Shown: positions 8,668 through 16,511 of the stretch, piece by piece
How positions within the stretch are numbered: position 1 is the first letter of the stretch
Layout of the letters: each line of letters begins with the position of its first letter
DNA from: Chryseobacterium sp. c4a
GTDB lineage: Bacteria > Bacteroidota > Bacteroidia > Flavobacteriales > Weeksellaceae
Assembly: GCF_009900745.1 (NCBI RefSeq)
Contig: NZ_WXVU01000016.1
Coordinates: 87,295-151,294 of the forward strand
Length of the DNA: 64,000 bases
Direction: 5' to 3'
The notes under the pieces: generated by a model
The model's input: the letters and a program-made list of their open reading frames with translations, nothing else
The model's database searches: none
Told to the model about the DNA's origin: nothing
Translations under genes and position numbers: made by a program

Positions 8668-8700
8668 AAAATTCCCTTTGGTTGTACTAAAGGGAATTTT
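8668..8700 (+). terminator. Rho-independent terminator
   Basis: AAAATTCCCTTT (8668-8679) pairs perfectly with AAAGGGAATTTT (8689-8700), followed by TTCTTT. It ends the lipoprotein transcript. Confidence 0.85.
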
Positions 8701-8725
8701 TCTTTATATCAGGTTGTGAAACGAG

Positions 8726-8797
8726 TTATTTTAATGGATTGAAGAAATTATAGAAGTCTACATCACTAGAAATATTTAATCTTTTTTTATTACTCAT
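8726..8797 (-). CDS. Possible 23-residue small ORF
   Basis: Between the two terminators a minus-strand ATG at 8797 opens 23 codons ending TAA. The peptide is basic at the N-terminus and aromatic/Asn-rich at the C-terminus (VDFYNFFNPLK). There is no clear promoter or ribosome-binding site, and length alone is no evidence. It could be a small peptide gene or chance. Confidence 0.2.
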   Translation of the reverse strand: MSNKKRLNISSDVDFYNFFNPLK

Positions 8798-8834
8798 TTG
8801 TTTTCAAATGGTATTATGGAATGGCTATAACATG

Positions 8835-8869
8835 AAAACCTCCTTTCAGCATCACTGAAAGGAGGTTTT
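8835..8869. terminator. Strong terminator hairpin downstream of mpl
   Basis: A perfect 15-bp stem, AAAACCTCCTTTCAG (8835-8849) with CTGAAAGGAGGTTTT (8855-8869), loop CATCA. It lies 22 bp past the mpl stop and works by sequence in either direction. Confidence 0.85.
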
Positions 8870-8890
8870 ATTTCTATACTTCAAATTGAA

Positions 8891-10228
8891 TTATTTTGTC
8901 AGATCCAATCCGCCAAAATTTCCTGAACTCATCATGAGGTAAACTCCGTCTGTTTTATCCAAAGTATTCCAGTAAGCATGAAGATCTTCAGCATTGGTAA
9001 AAACCCTTAGATGATCATTCTTGAATTTTTCTTTAATAAATTCAGGAGAGATAGGTTCCATTCTTTTAATCTTTAAAGCATCTTCGGAATAGAAAACGAT
9101 AGCTTCATCCAATCCGTCCATAGCATGATCATACTGCTCTAAAAAGGCAGGGTTTAAGCTGGAATAGGTATGAAGTTCAAGGAAACCATATTTTCTTTCG
9201 TTTTTGAACTGTTCTTTGAATGCTTTTACTGCAGCTTTTACCTTACTTGGTGCATGGGCAAAGTCTTTATATAATGTTCCTTTGTCTTCTCTTTCTACTT
9301 TTTCAAGACGTTTAGAAGCTCCTTTAAAGCTCATAATCGCCTCATAGAAGTCCTCATCCATGATTCCCAATTGTTGGCAAATATGTCTTGCTCCTTCCAT
9401 ATTCAGCAGATTGTGTGCGCCAAACACAGAAAGAGGAACATCTCCCATTTCGGTTTTTAAATATACTTTTCCGTTACTGATTTCATAATCAGGAGTTTTA
9501 TAAGGGATTTTTCTAAAGTAGTTTTCTGCGTTTTCCACTACTTTCACTACTTCCGGGTCTTCTTCATTGTATACTAAAACCCCACCTGCTGTAATGCTTG
9601 CAACAAATTTTCTGAATTGATCGATATAGTCATCAAAAGTTTTGAAAACATTGATATGATCCCATGCAATACCACTCATTAAAGCAATATTCGGTTGGTA
9701 CAATAAAAATTTTGAACGAAGATCAATAGGAGAGGAAAGGTATTCATCACCTTCCAATACCATGAAATCATTATCCTGAGTCAGTTTTACCATACAGTCG
9801 AAACCTTCCAATTGTGCTCCTACCATAAAGTCTACATCTTTCTGATGGAAATTCAGAACATGAAGGATCATGGAGGTAATGGTTGTTTTTCCGTGAGAAC
9901 CGGCAATTACAACTCTTGTTTTATTTTTAGACTGTTCGTATAGGAACTCGGGATAAGAATATATTTTTAACCCTAATTCCTTTGCCTTTGCCAATTCAGG
10001 ATTGTCCTGATGAGCATGCATACCAAGAATAACAGCATCAATGTCTGATGTGATTTTTTCCGGGAACCAACCCATTTCCTGAGGTAATATTCCCTTTTTC
10101 TCCAATCTGGATTTAGATGGTTCAAAAATAGCATCGTCTGAACCGGTAACCTGATATCCTTTATCTTTTAATGCGATGGCTAGATTGTGCATGGCGCTTC
10201 CGCCAACGGCAATGAAGTGGGTTTTCAA
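8891..10228 (-). CDS. mpl: UDP-N-acetylmuramate:L-alanyl-gamma-D-glutamyl-meso-diaminopimelate ligase
   Basis: A 445-residue Mur-ligase paralogue acting in peptidoglycan recycling: it re-attaches the tripeptide L-Ala-gamma-D-Glu-meso-DAP to UDP-MurNAc in the cytosol. The Rossmann-like N-terminal domain starts FIAVGGSAMHNLA, the ATP-binding P-loop is GSHGKTT (110-116), the central domain carries EGDEYLSSPIDLRSKF, and the C-terminal domain has YKDFAHAPSKVKA, where MurC has the equivalent DDYAHHP. Length matches Mpl. Two envelope or lipid genes follow upstream on the same strand (6 and 15 bp gaps), suggesting one operon from about 11.5 kb down to 8.9 kb. Confidence 0.9.
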   Translation of the reverse strand: MKTHFIAVGGSAMHNLAIALKDKGYQVTGSDDAIFEPSKSRLEKKGILPQEMGWFPEKITSDIDAVILGMHAHQDNPELAKAKELGLKIYSYPEFLYEQSKNKTRVVIAGSHGKTTITSMILHVLNFHQKDVDFMVGAQLEGFDCMVKLTQDNDFMVLEGDEYLSSPIDLRSKFLLYQPNIALMSGIAWDHINVFKTFDDYIDQFRKFVASITAGGVLVYNEEDPEVVKVVENAENYFRKIPYKTPDYEISNGKVYLKTEMGDVPLSVFGAHNLLNMEGARHICQQLGIMDEDFYEAIMSFKGASKRLEKVEREDKGTLYKDFAHAPSKVKAAVKAFKEQFKNERKYGFLELHTYSSLNPAFLEQYDHAMDGLDEAIVFYSEDALKIKRMEPISPEFIKEKFKNDHLRVFTNAEDLHAYWNTLDKTDGVYLMMSSGNFGGLDLTK

Positions 10229-10234
10229 TTGTAT

Positions 10235-10672
10235 TTACTGTTTTTTAACATTAGTATTAATGATCTGCTGAAAAGCTTCAAGGATGTTATTCCAGTTTGT
10301 CTGATAATTGGGAATAATCAGGCTGGCATCTGTTTTACTGCCTTCATTGGGTCCTTTTTTAATATTGATCGAAGTAGAGATATTATCGTACAATTTTTTA
10401 CGATCCTCCTGTATTCTCCTGAAATTATTCTGAGAAAGAACCTGATCCAGTTTCTTTAGATCTTCACTTGAAATTTTAAAATCTTGTTTGTATTTTTTTC
10501 CCTGTCCTTCAAAAGAGTAATGTACATTATTTCCTTTGATCAGCAGATTTTCATATACAGGAGCAAAGCCACCACTTTTTGAATAACTGATATCGAAATC
10601 AGAATATACTTTTTGGCTGTTGCACGAAACTAATACTATGATAGCGAATAAAATTCCGATTATTCTGTTCAT
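10235..10672 (-). CDS. Hypothetical lipoprotein
   Basis: A 145-residue protein with a lipoprotein signal (IIVLVSCNSQ, Cys17). The mature part looks like a small alternating strand/helix domain with SSEDLKKLDQVLSQNNFRRI near the middle, reminiscent of envelope lipoproteins that carry a DUF6438-like helix, but I do not recognise the family. It is sandwiched 6 bp from mpl and 15 bp from the PlsC-like gene on the same strand, so it is probably co-expressed with envelope genes. Confidence 0.7.
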   Translation of the reverse strand: MNRIIGILFAIIVLVSCNSQKVYSDFDISYSKSGGFAPVYENLLIKGNNVHYSFEGQGKKYKQDFKISSEDLKKLDQVLSQNNFRRIQEDRKKLYDNISTSINIKKGPNEGSKTDASLIIPNYQTNWNNILEAFQQIINTNVKKQ

Positions 10673-10687
10673 AATTTTTAATTTACT

Positions 10688-11494
10688 TTAATTATTGGAG
10701 TCCTTTTGTTCTAATTTTTTAGCTTTAAGTTCTTCATCATAATTGTGTAATAGATTGAAGTCTTCCGTCTGCTCAATGGCAGTCATGATCTTCAATAAAA
10801 TTTCCGGTGCTTTTTCATTATCATAATCGATATCCAGAGGAGCCTTAAATTCCATGGTAGGTTTTACACCGGTTACCTTTACACGGAGTCCTTTTTTATC
10901 AAAAGCTCTTCTGAACCCGTTTATTTTGATTGGAATAACAATAGGACGTTGGTTTTTTACGAGTTTAGCAGTACCTCTTCGTCCCTGGGCAAAGGCAGAT
11001 GTTGTTCCTTGCGGGAATGTAGCTACCCAGCCATTATCCAAAGCTTTCATAATATTGTCTACTTCACTCATATCCACCATCCTGTTCACATTCTTTCCTT
11101 CTGCTCTCCAGGTTCTTTTTACAGTAACAGCTCCGGCAATTTTGAAAATTTTTGGAAGAATACCTTTATTCATGGTTTCTTCTGCTGCTACATAGTAGAA
11201 ATCGATCTTTGGATTCAACAGGTAGATCGGGTTTTTAATCGTATTTAAATACCCATTATTTACGGCGCAAAACGCATGATACATTGCAGCTACATCTGCA
11301 AAATAAGTTTGATGATTAGACACAAACAATACATTGGAATCCGGAAGATCCACAAGATGTTCTGTTCCGGTTATTTTTAACTTATTAAAGCCGTTGAATC
11401 TTCTGTATGATACAACTCCTAAAATAAAAATAATAAACCTTTTTAAAAAATAAGGTGTTCCGAATGCATCGGTGAATATATTTTTTTTCGCCAT
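10688..11494 (-). CDS. 1-acyl-sn-glycerol-3-phosphate acyltransferase-like protein (PlsC family)
   Basis: A 268-residue membrane-associated acyltransferase. Block I is seen as SNHQTYFADV (about residues 59-68) and block III as ATFPQGTTS, corresponding to the family's NHX4D and FPEGTRS motifs. Block I has five residues between His and Asp instead of four, and block III has Gln-Gly-Thr-Thr in place of Glu-Gly-Thr-Arg, so this is a divergent member. A hydrophobic N-terminus (KRFIIFILGVVSY) should place it at the inner membrane. The usual reaction converts lysophosphatidate to phosphatidate, but an alternative acceptor is possible given the variant motifs. Confidence 0.78.
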   Translation of the reverse strand: MAKKNIFTDAFGTPYFLKRFIIFILGVVSYRRFNGFNKLKITGTEHLVDLPDSNVLFVSNHQTYFADVAAMYHAFCAVNNGYLNTIKNPIYLLNPKIDFYYVAAEETMNKGILPKIFKIAGAVTVKRTWRAEGKNVNRMVDMSEVDNIMKALDNGWVATFPQGTTSAFAQGRRGTAKLVKNQRPIVIPIKINGFRRAFDKKGLRVKVTGVKPTMEFKAPLDIDYDNEKAPEILLKIMTAIEQTEDFNLLHNYDEELKAKKLEQKDSNN

Positions 11495-11521
11495 TTTTCA
11501 ATTAAACACGGTAGTGCAAAG

Positions 11522-12151
11522 TTACATTTTTTTCAACAACTGGCTGAATTCACTTAATATCATTGCTGTGGCACCCCAGATAATATATCCGTTGAAATTG
11601 ATAACCGGAACCTCATTTCCGCCGGCACTTGGAAGCGCCATGATTTCAGGGGTATCAGACAGATTTAAAAAAGAAGTGATCGGAAATTCAATGGTTTCTA
11701 CGGCTTCACTCTGCTGAAGAACGAAAAGAGGGTTCTTTTTAGTATATGAAATATAAGGATAGACATAGAAATTACTCGGTGGAATATAGATAGGAGACAT
11801 TTCTCTGATAATTCTCACATAGTGCTTATCTATTCCAATTTCCTCGGAAGTTTCACGAACGGCAGTTTCTGCAAAATCCTGATCCATTTCTTCACGCTTT
11901 CCACCAGGCAATGAGATCTGTCCACTGTGTCGGTCGTGTTCATTGATGGTTCTTTGAATCAAAGGAAAATACCATTCGTTGTCCTTTAGATACAATACGA
12001 TGTTGACAGCTGCAAACTTGGGGTTTTTAGCCAATACTTCATCGTACGTAAAAACGGGACGAGACGGAGGAGAGAATACTCCATGGGCTGGTGCACCGGG
12101 AAGGTCTACGCTTTTTATTTTCCGTAATAAATCTTTTCCAAAATTTTCCAT
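11522..12151 (-). CDS. CoA pyrophosphatase-type Nudix hydrolase
   Basis: A 209-residue Nudix protein. The Nudix box is intact (GGKREEMDQDF, then AVRETSEEIGI, about residues 90-112). Just before it lies the RHSGQISLPGG segment typical of the NudL/CoAse subgroup (UPF0035 motif), which hydrolyses CoA and its derivatives to 3',5'-ADP and 4'-phosphopantetheine. It is the first gene of the minus-strand run leading to mpl, 27 bp ahead of the acyltransferase. Substrate assignment rests on the subgroup motif. Confidence 0.85.
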   Translation of the reverse strand: MENFGKDLLRKIKSVDLPGAPAHGVFSPPSRPVFTYDEVLAKNPKFAAVNIVLYLKDNEWYFPLIQRTINEHDRHSGQISLPGGKREEMDQDFAETAVRETSEEIGIDKHYVRIIREMSPIYIPPSNFYVYPYISYTKKNPLFVLQQSEAVETIEFPITSFLNLSDTPEIMALPSAGGNEVPVINFNGYIIWGATAMILSEFSQLLKKM

Positions 12152-12226
12152 AGCTCAAATTTAACAATATATTCCTGAAGAAATAAAGGACTTAACATTA
12201 ATTAACCAATAGAAGCCGTCAATAGT

Positions 12227-12380
12227 CAATTTTGCTTCGCAAGTGAATGGTGAATGGTTGTTGTTTATTATTTTAACGGACAACCTTAATCAAACTTTAA
12301 ACCTTGAACTTTAAATGTTAATAGTGAATGCTTGTTCTCTAAAATTGACAAGCGAAGCGAATTAACGATTCATCATTCAC
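12227..12380. repeat. Degenerate intergenic repeat blocks
   Basis: The 402-bp gap before the curlin gene holds two blocks (12227-12257 and 12341-12380) sharing shuffled modules: CAATTTT, GCTTCGC and GTGAATGRTGAAT, the second copy being inverted and reordered. GCTTCGC itself forms small dyads (TTGC-TTC-GCAA). No coding frame is present. The rest of the gap (12400-12553) carries the curlin promoter. Confidence 0.4.
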
Positions 12381-12514
12381 ATCCAGTATACCGTATTTCT
12401 ACGTAACTGAAATCCGTGACCTGATCAATCCCAAAAACAATGACTTTAGGAATGGTAAACAGTGACTTTTAAAATTTACACTTTGATGGTGGTTTTTCAC
12501 TTTGATATAGCGTA

Positions 12515-12522
12515 TACCTTTG
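12515..12522 (+). promoter_or_regulatory. Promoter -7 box of the curlin gene
   Basis: TACCTTTG matches TAnnTTTG and lies 31 bp before the ATG at 12554. No TTG occurs at the expected 17-23 bp distance, so activation by a regulator is plausible. Confidence 0.5.
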
Positions 12523-12553
12523 TCTCACTATTAACCAATTAATTTTTACTAAA

Positions 12554-13372
12554 ATGAAAAATTTACTTACAGGTGTGTTGACACTAATCGCCATGAGTTT
12601 CGGGTTTGCTCAAGCTAATATTGATGTAACTACCCAAACAGGAAACTTGAACGTTGCAACAGTAGACCAAACAGGTCTTGTGAACATTAATTCTTTGACA
12701 CAGAATGGTAATCGTAATACGGCAGATATTGATCAGGTAGGTATTTTTAATAGAAATACTGCAATAAGTACCGGAAATAGAAACTCCGTTGATGTGGATC
12801 AAATTGGTATTGGAAACGTAAATACCGTAACCCAAATAGGAAATAGAAATGATGCTTCAACATGGCAGCTTGGTCTGTTTAATTCGACTGAACAAACTCA
12901 GATCGGAAGACGAAATGATGCTTCTTCAATGCAAGTAGGTATAGGTAACTCAGTGGTTCAATATCAGGATGGAAGACGAAACGTAGCTTCAGCTGTTCAG
13001 TTAGGAAGTGGTAATGCCGCTTATCAGGTTCAGTTAGGAAGACGAAACGAAGCCAGTGGACTTCAGATAGGAGCTAACAACTTGCTTATTCAATATCAGG
13101 ATGGTAATGACAACAGTGCCAGTAATGTACAATTAGGTAGTAGTAATATTGCTGTTGCTGCTCAGGTTGGTAACGATAATACGAGTATGGGAGTACAAGT
13201 AGGAAGTGGAAACCAATTATATCAAGCACAATTAGGAAATTCTAATACAGCTATTGATCTTCAGATGGGTAATGGTAACTTCACTGGAGTAACTCAAACA
13301 GGTGATGCTCATGTTCATCTTGGTACTCAGATTGGTAACGGAAACTCTATGATTGTGAATCAGTCAAATTAA
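12554..13372 (+). CDS. Curlin-repeat major amyloid subunit (CsgA-like)
   Basis: A 272-residue secreted protein with a signal peptide ending Phe-Ala-Gln-Ala (residue 21) and then an almost unbroken run of about 22 units of the form x-Q-x-G-x-x-N followed by about four residues. This is the curlin half-repeat that stacks into the beta-solenoid of curli fibres. E. coli CsgA has ten such half-repeats (five 22-residue repeats), so this subunit is about twice as long. One unit has lost the Gln (ISTGNRN) and one ends Asp-Ala-His. It heads the csg locus, has its own promoter, and is followed by a terminator that separates it from csgB-like expression. Confidence 0.88.
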   Translation: MKNLLTGVLTLIAMSFGFAQANIDVTTQTGNLNVATVDQTGLVNINSLTQNGNRNTADIDQVGIFNRNTAISTGNRNSVDVDQIGIGNVNTVTQIGNRNDASTWQLGLFNSTEQTQIGRRNDASSMQVGIGNSVVQYQDGRRNVASAVQLGSGNAAYQVQLGRRNEASGLQIGANNLLIQYQDGNDNSASNVQLGSSNIAVAAQVGNDNTSMGVQVGSGNQLYQAQLGNSNTAIDLQMGNGNFTGVTQTGDAHVHLGTQIGNGNSMIVNQSN

Positions 13373-13403
13373 GCCCTTTTAGATACTGTAATCTTTAAAG
13401 TAG

Positions 13404-13436
13404 AAGGAGAAGCTACAGGTTGGTTTCTCCTTTTTT
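13404..13436 (+). terminator. Terminator between the curlin genes
   Basis: AAGGAGAA (13404-13411) pairs with TTCTCCTT (13425-13432), followed by a T run. It would keep the major subunit transcript separate from the downstream assembly genes. A weak -7-like TATCTTTA lies at about 13518 before the next gene. Confidence 0.7.
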
Positions 13437-13546
13437 GCTAAAAAGATGAAATATACCGGGAATTGATACTCCATATTGATGGCTGCCGGGTGTATTTTTT
13501 CCATTGATGATGAATGTATCTTTAATTTAAATTAAACACGAATGTC

Positions 13547-13945
13547 ATGTTTACCTTGAGATGGAATATTTTAATTTTTTGTATGATAATACCATTGCAT
13601 GCTCAGGAAATTGATTGGGATAAGGTCAACAGCAATACAATCCTCAATCTTGTCACCAAACAATCTACAGATCAGAATATCGGTTATTCCAATATCATTC
13701 AAATAGGTGATAATAATAATGCAGAACTTTCACTTAACAGCAGAACATATATTACGGTAAAGCAGCTCGGAGACTTTAATGCTCTTTATTTTATGAATTC
13801 ATTTACAGATAAGAGTACCAAAACTGCAATTACAGCCCAAGGAAATAATAATATTATTGATGTTATAGGGAGTAATAGCATTTCTGACGGAATTCAGATC
13901 AATGTGAAAGGTGATAATAAGACCATTTTCATGAGAAATTATTAA
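13547..13945 (+). CDS. Minor curlin / CsgB-like nucleator
   Basis: A 132-residue protein with an N-terminal hydrophobic signal ending at LHAQ (about residue 20). The mature part has a non-repeat N-terminal stretch, then a few degenerate curlin units (IQIGDNNNAELS, VKQLGDFNALYF, AQGNNNIIDV, VKGDNKTIFM). The small number of imperfect repeats next to a long curlin gene is the pattern of CsgB, the surface-bound nucleator of CsgA polymerisation. The gene is 8 bp upstream of csgE. Assignment as nucleator rather than second fibre subunit is inference. Confidence 0.75.
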   Translation: MFTLRWNILIFCMIIPLHAQEIDWDKVNSNTILNLVTKQSTDQNIGYSNIIQIGDNNNAELSLNSRTYITVKQLGDFNALYFMNSFTDKSTKTAITAQGNNNIIDVIGSNSISDGIQINVKGDNKTIFMRNY

Positions 13946-13952
13946 ATCATAA

Positions 13953-14687
13953 ATGATGAAATCCTTATCTATCCTGAGTTTAGTCACTTTTTTTGTCTTC
14001 CTGTCGATATTGGGTTATGGGCAGGAGGATAAAAAAGTAACCGCAAGAATTGAAAGCAGTATGCTGGAAAATCAGATTAAAATGAAGGCGGTTATTGTGA
14101 ATAATACAGCTGTTTACAAAGAGTTGAATTATCTTTTGATATCGATAAAAAAAGGAAGCGGTGGAAATCTATCCAATAATCAGCAAAGTGGTAAGTTTTC
14201 TATCAATCCGAATGAAGTGAAGGTGCTATCCGAAATCAGTGTAAATCTTGAAACCCAAGATGCCTTAAAGGCTTTCCTTTACGTACGAGACGAGCAATCT
14301 AAAGTTCTAGTGGCTAAAGACAGTCTTGAATTGAATAGTGATCTTTTTAAAAAGAAAACTGCCAAAATAGAAGACGATGCTGTTTATGAGCTAAGGGGGC
14401 TTACTATAGACGAGACTAAAACCAAAGTAGGGAAAGACTTTTATGATATGTTTTATATTCAATACAGTCAGCTTCCGGACAAGAGCAGTAGTGCTATTAC
14501 TATTTCTGAACTTCCTCTTCGCGGAACAAGCGGTCAGATCAATATCCAGATTGATGATAAAATCATTTACAGCTTTATGACCAACCCTGGAGAAGACTAT
14601 TTACAAGAACAGCTGGCTTTTAGTTTAAAATATATCAAAGAATTTACAGCTAAGAAAAATCTTATAAAAAATGAATTTATCTACTAA
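13953..14687 (+). CDS. csgE: CsgE with an N-terminal CsgH-like domain
   Basis: A 244-residue exported protein (signal to about residue 23, ending GYGQ). The C-terminal half (about 145-240) is CsgE: GLTIDETKTKVGKDFYDMFY, then a strand-rich part. CsgE is the periplasmic adaptor that caps CsgG and selects curlin. E. coli CsgE is about 129 residues. The extra N-terminal half (about 28-130) has the spacing of CsgH, the curli chaperone known from alphaproteobacteria: a Y-x-L-x-I-x-K-x-G-x-G-G-x-L-x3-Q-x-S-G-x-F pattern at about 53-75 and a later ALKAFLYVRDEQS strand. This looks like a natural CsgH-CsgE fusion. An alternative start is the second Met. Confidence 0.8.
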   Translation: MMKSLSILSLVTFFVFLSILGYGQEDKKVTARIESSMLENQIKMKAVIVNNTAVYKELNYLLISIKKGSGGNLSNNQQSGKFSINPNEVKVLSEISVNLETQDALKAFLYVRDEQSKVLVAKDSLELNSDLFKKKTAKIEDDAVYELRGLTIDETKTKVGKDFYDMFYIQYSQLPDKSSSAITISELPLRGTSGQINIQIDDKIIYSFMTNPGEDYLQEQLAFSLKYIKEFTAKKNLIKNEFIY

Positions 14688-14698
14688 AAACGTCTGCT

Positions 14699-15109
14699 AT
14701 GAAAACTTTTATTATTCTTTTAATTTTTGTTGCGGGCATTTTCTTAGGAAAATCACAACAACTTGTTTATAAGCCTATAAATCCAGCATTTGGAGGTGAT
14801 ACTTTTAATTACCAATGGCTTTTAAGCTCGGCGAATGCACAGAATCAGTTTGATCAAAAAAACGATTACAGCAATCTGCTTGATAAAGTAAATTCCCTTG
14901 ACAGTTTTACTCAGAGTTTAAATAGACAAATCCTTAGTGAGCTTTCAAGAAAACTCTTTGATCAACAGTTTGGTGATGGAAAGATACAGCCGGGTAATTA
15001 CCTTTTTGGGTCACTTTACCTACAGGTTACTAATACCAATCAGGGACTTTTGATTAATATTTTGGATACTAGTACAGGTGATCAGTCCGAGATCGTCATT
15101 CCAAAATAA
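14699..15109 (+). CDS. csgF: Curli assembly protein CsgF
   Basis: A 136-residue exported protein with a signal peptide (residues 1-19). The mature N-terminus reads QLVYKPINPAFGGDTFNYQWL and then SSANAQNQF, the diagnostic CsgF sequence that plugs the CsgG pore and links it to the CsgB nucleator at the cell surface. Length matches E. coli CsgF (138 residues). It lies 11 bp after csgE and 26 bp before csgG, in one operon. Confidence 0.9.
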   Translation: MKTFIILLIFVAGIFLGKSQQLVYKPINPAFGGDTFNYQWLLSSANAQNQFDQKNDYSNLLDKVNSLDSFTQSLNRQILSELSRKLFDQQFGDGKIQPGNYLFGSLYLQVTNTNQGLLINILDTSTGDQSEIVIPK

Positions 15110-15135
15110 AATAAAAATTTTAAAACAAACTTATC

Positions 15136-16500
15136 ATGAGAACTTACACTTACACCAGAATTTTTTTCTGTAGTTTTCTGCTATGTGTTTTGCAGGCTTG
15201 TAGTTCGATCTTTGGTTTACCCTCAGATCCTGAAAAGCCAACAATGGGAGAAATCACTTCTTCCACAGAGGAACTGAAAAAACTCCCTTTACCCAAAGAA
15301 AAAATAGTCATAGGGGTTTATAAATTCAGAGATCAGACTGGCCAGTACAAACCTTCTGAAAATGGAAACAACTGGAGCACTGCGGTTCCTCAGGGTACCA
15401 CAACGATTCTTATTAAAGCACTTGAAGATAGCCGTTGGTTTATCCCTATCGAAAGAGAAAACATAGCTAATCTGCTTAATGAAAGACAAATTATCCGATC
15501 TACCCGTCAGGAATATATAAAAGATGCGGATAAAACCTCTCAAGCACTTCCTCCACTTCTATACGCCGGAATTCTTCTGGAAGGAGGAGTTATTTCTTAC
15601 GACAGCAATATTTTGACCGGAGGCCTTGGAGCCCGTTACTTCGGTATTGGCGCTTCTACACAATACCGACAAGATAGAATTACTATTTATCTGCGTGCTG
15701 TTTCTACCCTCAATGGAGAAATTCTTAAAACGGTTTATACTTCTAAAACCATTCTCTCAACCAGCATTAATGGAAGCTTTTTCAGATATATAGATACAGA
15801 AAGACTTCTGGAGGCTGAGGTAGGCCTTACCCAAAACGAACCCGTTCAGTTGGCCGTAACCGAAGCTATTGAAAAGGCTGTAAAATCACTTGTCGTAGAA
15901 GGTATTCAGGATAAAATATGGGGGAAAGCAATTGATAGCACGGCAAACTATCAAGCATTAATCAATGAATACCGTAAAGAACAGGAGAATAATAACGGAA
16001 GGGTAATTGGTAACAGATATCCCGAAAATTATAGACAAAAAGTTTCCGTATTTGCGAATGTAGAGGCTCAGAAGGTAAAAGATGACTATGTAAATCCTAA
16101 AATGAATATCGGAGGAAAAGTAGGAATCAAATATTTCCTTACTCCAAACTTCAATGTTGAGGTAAATGGAAGCTATTTTACTCTTGAGAATGAGAATATA
16201 ATAAAAAGGAATTTCTTCAGCCCTGAAGTTAACCTTGAATACCTGCTTTTCCCAAAATATAGATTCAGTCCATACATCTATGGCGGAGTAGGAGCTTTGT
16301 ATTCTAAATATACTCCTCAATATAAAGGACAAGTTGGAGGCGGACTTGAATATATGATTAATCATAATTTTTCACTGAGAGCTTCTGCTCAATATGATCT
16401 TGGATTCAAAGATGATTGGGAAGGGCTTGTCAATGGAAAAAGGAAAGATCAGGCGTTGCGCTTTGCATTGGGAATCAATTTTTACCTTGGAAACAAATAA
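15136..16500 (+). CDS. csgG: CsgG curli secretion channel with a C-terminal beta-barrel extension
   Basis: A 454-residue outer-membrane lipoprotein (lipobox LQAC, Cys22). Residues about 55-270 are CsgG: KIVIGVYKFRDQTGQ, the IPIERENIANLLNERQIIR segment, ILLEGGVISYDSN, and RAVSTLNGEILKTVYTSKTI. CsgG forms the nonameric channel through which curlin subunits leave the cell. E. coli CsgG is 277 residues; here a further 160 residues (about 295-454) look like a small OmpA-type beta-barrel, with alternating strands, many Tyr/Phe, GGVGALYSKY, and a terminal strand ending in Phe-Tyr. The barrel's role is unknown. Confidence 0.88.
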   Translation: MRTYTYTRIFFCSFLLCVLQACSSIFGLPSDPEKPTMGEITSSTEELKKLPLPKEKIVIGVYKFRDQTGQYKPSENGNNWSTAVPQGTTTILIKALEDSRWFIPIERENIANLLNERQIIRSTRQEYIKDADKTSQALPPLLYAGILLEGGVISYDSNILTGGLGARYFGIGASTQYRQDRITIYLRAVSTLNGEILKTVYTSKTILSTSINGSFFRYIDTERLLEAEVGLTQNEPVQLAVTEAIEKAVKSLVVEGIQDKIWGKAIDSTANYQALINEYRKEQENNNGRVIGNRYPENYRQKVSVFANVEAQKVKDDYVNPKMNIGGKVGIKYFLTPNFNVEVNGSYFTLENENIIKRNFFSPEVNLEYLLFPKYRFSPYIYGGVGALYSKYTPQYKGQVGGGLEYMINHNFSLRASAQYDLGFKDDWEGLVNGKRKDQALRFALGINFYLGNK

Positions 16501-16511
16501 AAACACGAATT

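Noticed and set aside
12554..13372. Reading the Gln/Asn-rich repeats as an ice-binding or pentapeptide-repeat protein
   Set aside because: The Q-x-G-x-x-N spacing of about 11 residues and linkage to csgEFG fit curlin, not five-residue solenoids.
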